64,000 bases of DNA. Origin: Ktedonobacter sp. SOSP1-85 (GTDB lineage: Bacteria; Chloroflexota; Ktedonobacteria; Ktedonobacterales; Ktedonobacteraceae). A model generated the notes under the pieces. The model worked only from the letters and a program-made list of their open reading frames with translations. It was not told the DNA's origin and made no database searches. The stretch is from NCBI RefSeq assembly GCF_016587415.1, contig NZ_BNJI01000001.1:2705501-2769500 (forward strand), written 5' to 3'. Shown here one piece after another: positions 59,889 to 64,000 of this stretch (its first letter is position 1; each line of letters opens with the position of its first letter). Both the position numbers and the translations under genes were made by a program.

Positions 59889-61652
59889 ATGACGCAAGAA
59901 CCCTACGCCCTTTCAGGTCGAAAGTTTGGCAACTATCGTATCGAGAAAGAGATAGCACGTGGAGGCTTCGGTAGCGTCTATCTCGCGCAACATGAATACC
60001 TTACCGAGCGACGCGCTGTTATTAAGCTGTTGCAGGGCGTGTATCTCTCAGAGCCACAGGAACGCGAAGGCTTTATTCGCGAGGCCCAAATCCTGGAGCG
60101 GCTCAAACATCCTCACATTCTCCCCATCTATGATGTCGGCATTGAGAACGAGCAGCCTTATATCATCGCTGAATATGCCCCCAACGGGACACTTCGCGAG
60201 CGCATCGCGCGCCAGAATGGAAATCCTCTGAGCCTGGAAACGACACTGGCGATTCTTGCACAGATCGCGGCAGGGCTCCAGCATGCACATAATCAACATG
60301 TCATTCACCGTGACCTGAAGCCAGAGAATATTCTCTTTAACGCTAGAGACGAGGCCCTGCTGGCCGACTTTGGCATCTCAACAGTTCTTACCTCGGCAAC
60401 GGTCAAGCAGACACGCGAGATCGGCACGCCCACCTACATGGCGCCCGAGCAATTTACAGGCATGGTAAGCGTTGAGACCGACCAGTATGCCCTGGCCTGT
60501 ATCGCCTACGAACTGCTCTCGGGCCGCAAAGCCTTCGCGGGCACGACCAACTACGTCGTCATGCAGATGCAAATGCAGCAATATCCGCAGCGCCTACGTG
60601 AACTAAATCCCGCCGTTCCTGAATATGTTGAAAACGTCATATTTCGCGCACTGGGCAAGGAGCGCACGCAGCGCTTCGCGGATGTCCGTACCTTCATGGA
60701 GGCGCTCAAGAATCCTAATGCGCGTCTGCAGGCCGCCCCAGCCATAAATAGCAGTGAGCCAGGCCTCGCTGGCATGCGCTATGAGCAGGGGGGCGCGCCC
60801 CAGGCTGGTCAAAACACGCCGCTGGCTACGCCGCCTCGTCCGCAGCTCACGCCACCATATAACGATGCATTCAATCCACACTCGGGACCTGCACCTGCCT
60901 ATAACGCCTTCGACCAGAATAATCAGCACCAGCAGCCCCAGGCACGTAATGCCTATATGCCACCGGTCGCGCCTCAGCGAGAGAACGAACTTGAGGCACG
61001 CCGCCCCTTGCAGACAGGTGACTACAACAATCAGGCTGGGAGCTATAGACCTGGCTACACAGGCAGCGCAAATAATCAACCAGGCAACATACGCAGAAAC
61101 GACAACGCCTATCCTCAGACACCTGATAGAGGCTACAGGCCCGCTCCGCAGGAGACCTATTCCGCGCCTGGGCCAACCGAGCGCCGACAGCCCGCCGCCT
61201 CGAAGGCCCACGAGCCTTACGCTGCCACACCTCAGCAGCAGGCCTATCAGCAACCCGCACCAGGGGCCAACATGCGACCCGTTCCCTCAGAGGGCCGGGG
61301 CCTGGCCGCACTGGCCTATGTGCCTTTTGTTTGCATTGCCGCCTGGATATATTATTTCTTTACCGAGCGCAGCAAGCCCCTGCCACGCTTCCACGTCCTG
61401 CAAGGCTTCCAACTCTACGTCATCCTAATCGCGCTCTCGCTGCTCAATGGCTGGCTACAACACGGTCTGCTGAATCAGACCCATGGCACCCTGGCTTACA
61501 GTGTCCTGGAATTTCTGCAAACAGTTACCGGTTGGGTCTTTCTGGCATTTATCATCCTGGGCATCATCGCGATTATCAGTGCCCTCTTTGGCACCCGCTT
61601 TAGAATTCCCTTCATCGGAGGCCGCGCCCTACGCTACTCCAATCGCGGGTAA
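59889..61652 (+). CDS. Ser/Thr kinase fused to Pro/Gln-rich linker and membrane domain
   Basis: 587 residues from the ATG at 59889 (aggtgg upstream; the frame is open 34 codons earlier). Kinase at about 15-275: IARGGFGSVYLAQHEYL, AVIKLL, VIHRDLKPENILF (HRD), LADFGIST, GTPTYMAPEQFTG. Residues about 290-475 are Pro/Gln/Asn/Ala-rich and lack repeats. The last 115 residues have three to four hydrophobic segments (ALAYVPFVCIAAWIYYFFTERSKPLPRFHVLQGFQLYVILIALSLLNG ...), which resemble DUF4870/Tic20-like domains. The kinase therefore faces the cytosol. Unusual because the membrane part is C-terminal and multi-pass. Confidence 0.88.
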   Translation: MTQEPYALSGRKFGNYRIEKEIARGGFGSVYLAQHEYLTERRAVIKLLQGVYLSEPQEREGFIREAQILERLKHPHILPIYDVGIENEQPYIIAEYAPNGTLRERIARQNGNPLSLETTLAILAQIAAGLQHAHNQHVIHRDLKPENILFNARDEALLADFGISTVLTSATVKQTREIGTPTYMAPEQFTGMVSVETDQYALACIAYELLSGRKAFAGTTNYVVMQMQMQQYPQRLRELNPAVPEYVENVIFRALGKERTQRFADVRTFMEALKNPNARLQAAPAINSSEPGLAGMRYEQGGAPQAGQNTPLATPPRPQLTPPYNDAFNPHSGPAPAYNAFDQNNQHQQPQARNAYMPPVAPQRENELEARRPLQTGDYNNQAGSYRPGYTGSANNQPGNIRRNDNAYPQTPDRGYRPAPQETYSAPGPTERRQPAASKAHEPYAATPQQQAYQQPAPGANMRPVPSEGRGLAALAYVPFVCIAAWIYYFFTERSKPLPRFHVLQGFQLYVILIALSLLNGWLQHGLLNQTHGTLAYSVLEFLQTVTGWVFLAFIILGIIAIISALFGTRFRIPFIGGRALRYSNRG

Positions 61653-61657
61653 TTTCA

Positions 61658-61738
61658 AGGAATAGAGGGGAATGAGGATGGGGTAGGTTGGTAGCCTTCG
61701 GCTACCAACCTACCCCATCCTCATTCCCCTCTATTCCT
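61658..61738 (+). terminator. 39-bp perfect hairpin (longest in the window)
   Basis: Arms 61658-61696 and 61700-61738, loop ttc. It starts five bases after the kinase stop and ends 96 nt before the GNAT start. Confidence 0.88.
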
Positions 61739-61834
61739 AACTCAAAAGAGCTATATATCTGCCTGTTTAATTGCACCGATTTCCGCCCCTATGCTATACT
61801 GCCCTCGAAGCAGTATGTTTTGGAGGACGAAAAA

Positions 61835-62413
61835 ATGGCAGACGAACTCTCACGAATGCAAAATCCATTCGTCATTGGCGAACGACTCTATCTCAGGCCA
61901 CTGGAGCCTGCTCAGGATAATCACCTCTACTCTACCTGGCTCAACGACGCCGATGTGCGCCGCTGGTTCTCTATCTATCCAACCAGTGATGCACGGGCCA
62001 AAGAGCGCATCGAGAACCTCTACAAGACCTTTGGGCATATTATCTTTGGCGTGGCCCTCAAAAGTGATAACAGCTTGATCGGCCTGGTCGGACTAAAAGA
62101 TATCAATACCCTGAACCAGTCCGCGGAGTTCTACATCATTCTGGATCGCTCGGCCTGGGGCAAGGGCTATGGCACCGAGGGCACCAAAATGATGCTGCGC
62201 TATGGCTTCCTTGAATTAAACCTGAACCGCATCCAGACACAGGATATGGAGGAGAACATTGGTGGCTGGCGCGCGGACGAGAAGGCTGGCTTCAAGCACG
62301 AGGGCACGATGCGCCAGGTCATCTTCCGCTTCGGCAAGTACCACGATGTGCGTGTATATAGCCTGCTGAGAAGCGAGTTTCTGGAGAAGTACGAGCAGGA
62401 AGACGCTCAATAG
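61835..62413 (+). CDS. RimJ/RimL-type GNAT N-acetyltransferase
   Basis: 192 residues from the ATG at 61835 (GGAGGA 7 nt upstream; the longer frame starts inside the hairpin). VIGERLYLRPLEPAQDNHLYSTWLNDADVRRWFSI opens the fold. The acetyl-CoA motif is AEFYIILDRSAWGKGYGTEGTKMMLRYGF. LNRIQTQDMEENIGGWRADEKAGFKHEGTMRQ completes it. It acetylates an amino group of a protein N-terminus or small molecule; substrate unknown. It may be co-transcribed with femABX 96 nt downstream. Confidence 0.9.
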   Translation: MADELSRMQNPFVIGERLYLRPLEPAQDNHLYSTWLNDADVRRWFSIYPTSDARAKERIENLYKTFGHIIFGVALKSDNSLIGLVGLKDINTLNQSAEFYIILDRSAWGKGYGTEGTKMMLRYGFLELNLNRIQTQDMEENIGGWRADEKAGFKHEGTMRQVIFRFGKYHDVRVYSLLRSEFLEKYEQEDAQ

Positions 62414-62435
62414 TGAGCACGATGCCGTACCATTA

Positions 62436-62490
62436 TATGTAAACGCGTGCCCTGTGCCCTTTATGGGTATTTAGCAGCGTTGGTCCCACT
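62436..62490. repeat. degenerate relative of the 461/14431 palindrome
   Basis: atatgtaaacgcgtgc and ttagcagcgttgg reproduce, with one or two changes, the right arm of the palindrome, but with about 20 nt inserted (cctgtgccctttatgggtat, itself containing ccc/ggg). It lies between the GNAT and femABX genes. Confidence 0.5.
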
Positions 62491-62509
62491 ATTCTTCATA
62501 GGAAAAACT

Positions 62510-63790
62510 ATGACTCTTACCATCCAGGAAATCAATGACCGGGAACAATGGAATAATTTTCTCACCAGCCAGCCTCGTGGACACCTCTTGCAGTCCTATG
62601 AGTGGGGTGAGCTAAATAAATACCTTGGTGGCCGCATCTATCGCCTGGGTGCCCTGGAGGATGGGCGTTTGACCGGAGTCATGCTGCTCACGGTCAATCC
62701 CGTTCCCCTGCCCGCGCGTATTCCCGGTCTTAAACTTAGCTGGCTCTACAGTGCGCGCGGTCCCACGGTAGAGAGTCCCGATTCACCTGCACTATCCGCG
62801 CTCCTTGAGCATGCCCACAAAGTCGCCCATAAAGAGCGCGCGGTCATCCTGCGCATCGAACCCAATATCGCCGACGACGATCCCAATGAACACACCTGGC
62901 TGGCCGCCTATAGCAAGATTGGCTTCCGCACCAACCCCATCGCGGTCCATGGTCGCCGAAGCTGGGTGCTGGATATTCGTCCAAGCGCCGAGGAGTTGCT
63001 GGCCAACTTTAAAATGACCTGGCGCCAGAATGTGCGCGCCGCGGGCCGTAAAGGTGTGATTATCCGTGAAGCCAGTAGCGACGCCGACTTTGAGGCCTAC
63101 TATGAGCTTCTCAAGGTTACTAGCGAGCGCGACGCCTTCTTTATCCATAGCCTGGACTACCACAAGGAGATCTATCGCCACTTCGCTAGCAAGGGCGACG
63201 CGGTGCTCTATATCGCTGAACACGAGGGTACGGCTATCGCGGCCAAGATGCTTATCCGCTTCGGCGATTGGTGCTGGGATATGTTTGGTGCGACCTCCAA
63301 CGAGAAGCGCAACCTGAAGCCAGCCTATCTCCTGCAATATACCTGCTTCCAGTGGGCGCAGGCACGTGGGTGCAGCTATTTTGACTTCCGCACTATTCCC
63401 GAGATACTTGAGCCGGGCGAAGAGATGTGGGGTGTCTATGAATATAAGAAAGGCTTTGGCGGCTTCTCGCGCCTGAACATGCCAACGCAGGACTACGTCT
63501 ATCGCCCACTGATCTATACGCTCTGGAGCAGGCTAGTCGAGTACCGCCGCGCCAAACGCCACCAGGAACGCCAGAAGGTTGAGCTAGAGCGCTCCGCCCG
63601 GGGCCAGGTCCAGCGCAAGGACGAAGAGGCCAAACCAGCGGAACAGATTCCAGCAACGCCCAAAGAGCAGCCTCAACCCGCGAAGGCAAAGCAGAAACAG
63701 CAGGCAGGCAAGAATGGGAAGAAGCCGCAAGAAGCAGGCAACTCTCCCATCGCCGACACCCCAGAGGAAACCAGTTCTCCTGTATCATAA
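62510..63790 (+). CDS. FemABX-family peptidyltransferase
   Basis: 426 residues from the ATG at 62510 (aggaaaa upstream, weak). It has the double GNAT fold of Fem ligases: IQEINDREQWNNFLTSQPRGHLLQSYEWGEL at the N-terminus, MTWRQNVRAAGRKGVIIREASSDADFEAYYELLKVTSERDAFFIHSLDYHKEIYRHFA and GDAVLYIAEHEGTAIAAKMLIRFGDWCWDMFGATS in the second half. FemX-type enzymes use aminoacyl-tRNA to add an amino acid to the lipid II stem. The last 70 residues are a Lys/Gln/Pro-rich tail. A second femABX gene follows. Confidence 0.92.
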   Translation: MTLTIQEINDREQWNNFLTSQPRGHLLQSYEWGELNKYLGGRIYRLGALEDGRLTGVMLLTVNPVPLPARIPGLKLSWLYSARGPTVESPDSPALSALLEHAHKVAHKERAVILRIEPNIADDDPNEHTWLAAYSKIGFRTNPIAVHGRRSWVLDIRPSAEELLANFKMTWRQNVRAAGRKGVIIREASSDADFEAYYELLKVTSERDAFFIHSLDYHKEIYRHFASKGDAVLYIAEHEGTAIAAKMLIRFGDWCWDMFGATSNEKRNLKPAYLLQYTCFQWAQARGCSYFDFRTIPEILEPGEEMWGVYEYKKGFGGFSRLNMPTQDYVYRPLIYTLWSRLVEYRRAKRHQERQKVELERSARGQVQRKDEEAKPAEQIPATPKEQPQPAKAKQKQQAGKNGKKPQEAGNSPIADTPEETSSPVS

Positions 63791-63816
63791 GTAAAGGCTC
63801 GCAAGCTCGCCTTTCT

Positions 63817-63875
63817 GTTATGTATGTTGTGGGTATGGCGGGGCTTTGCCCCGCCATACCCACAACATACATAAC
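63817..63875 (+). terminator. 28-bp perfect hairpin between the two femABX genes
   Basis: Arms 63817-63844 and 63848-63875, loop ttt, 26 nt after the femABX stop. Confidence 0.88.
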
Positions 63876-63879
63876 ATAT

Positions 63880-63897
63880 GAGCGCCGCAGGCGCGAG
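63880..63897. repeat. short dispersed palindrome gagcgccgcaggcgcgag
   Basis: 18 bases identical to part of 24154-24173, just after the previous hairpin. Confidence 0.6.
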
Positions 63898-63941
63898 AAG
63901 GCATGTTGGATCCGTTAGAATATAAAAGGATATAATGACCC

Positions 63942-64000
63942 ATGGAAGCCCGCATCATTACAGATCGCCAGCAGTGGAACGACTTTATTGCCTCGTCCCC
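63942..64000 (+). CDS. second FemABX-family protein, N-terminal start only (cut by window end)
   Basis: ATG 63942 with AAAGGA 12 nt upstream. The 19 complete residues, MEARIITDRQQWNDFIASS, match the N-terminus of the preceding FemABX protein (IQEINDREQWNNFLTSQ), so it is a tandem paralogue. The rest lies outside the window. Confidence 0.7.
   Translation, partial: MEARIITDRQQWNDFIASS

Noticed and set aside
1..64000. tRNA genes as integration target
   Set aside because: GTTCRAnnC-like strings occur only inside coding sequence (for example near 50653), without cloverleaf context.

Overview
The window looks like chromosomal DNA from a GC-rich, probably filamentous bacterium of the Chloroflexota, most likely class Ktedonobacteria. 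This is an inference from gene content, not from a marker gene: several cytosolic Hanks-type Ser/Thr kinases, a LytR-CpsA-Psr protein with a very long Pro/Gln-rich N-terminus, a membrane-anchored baseplate-J-like protein, an FtsA/PilM-type ATPase, tandem FemABX genes and Pro/Gln-rich linkers. There is no rRNA, recognisable tRNA or CRISPR array. Core genes include fmt (partial), uppP, mltG-ruvX, alaS, rsmD, glmS, dnaA and ridA.

Layout. 1-11 kb holds envelope and translation genes, almost all on the minus strand (uppP, mltG-ruvX, baseplate-J-like, FtsA-like, alaS). 11-26 kb is a mosaic of short units: P-loop kinase, YggT-like protein, HAD phosphatase, metallophosphoesterase, SDR, HTH protein, sensor kinase, rsmD, methyltransferase, stress protein, LuxR response regulator, Ser/Thr kinase and an ABC exporter pair. 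26.4-29 kb is a poorer accessory patch with a truncated transposase, almost 0.9 kb without a gene, and a glycosyltransferase. glmS follows.

From about 31.64 to 44.15 kb lies what I interpret as an integrated, probably replication-competent element. It has a tyrosine integrase, an excisionase-like HTH protein, a PrimPol-like protein with a zinc site, an SF3-like helicase, octamer iterons (AAATCTGC) on both sides of the primase, three paralogous exported Asn/Gly/Gln-rich repeat proteins with a shared promoter module, a run of small minus-strand genes that includes a frameshifted lysozyme-like protein, a membrane/coiled-coil protein, and a divergent HTH gene. A 20-bp near-identical repeat directly after the integrase stop and near the end of the HTH gene may mark the two ends. 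A 167-bp MITE-like element with perfect 25-bp terminal inverted repeats lies just outside, next to a PadR regulator.

45-64 kb returns to envelope and regulatory genes: NagD-type phosphatase, dnaA, ridA, a kinase, an LCP protein coupled to a beta-propeller lipoprotein, two glycosyltransferases with a previously hidden 42-residue membrane protein between them, an FtsH-like membrane AAA protease, a kinase fused to a membrane domain, a GNAT, and two FemABX genes (the second cut by the window end). Together the chromosomal genes suggest investment in lipid-II recycling, glycan processing, wall attachment and phosphorylation-based signalling.

The most distinctive non-genic feature is a set of very long, nearly all perfect inverted repeats (arms up to 39 bp with 3-nt loops) at most chromosomal gene ends. 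Stop codons often lie inside or exactly beside the stem. Inside the element the corresponding hairpins are short (17 bp or less). One 67-bp palindrome occurs twice in opposite orientations, 14 kb apart, so at least some of these palindromes are dispersed repeats and not just local terminators.
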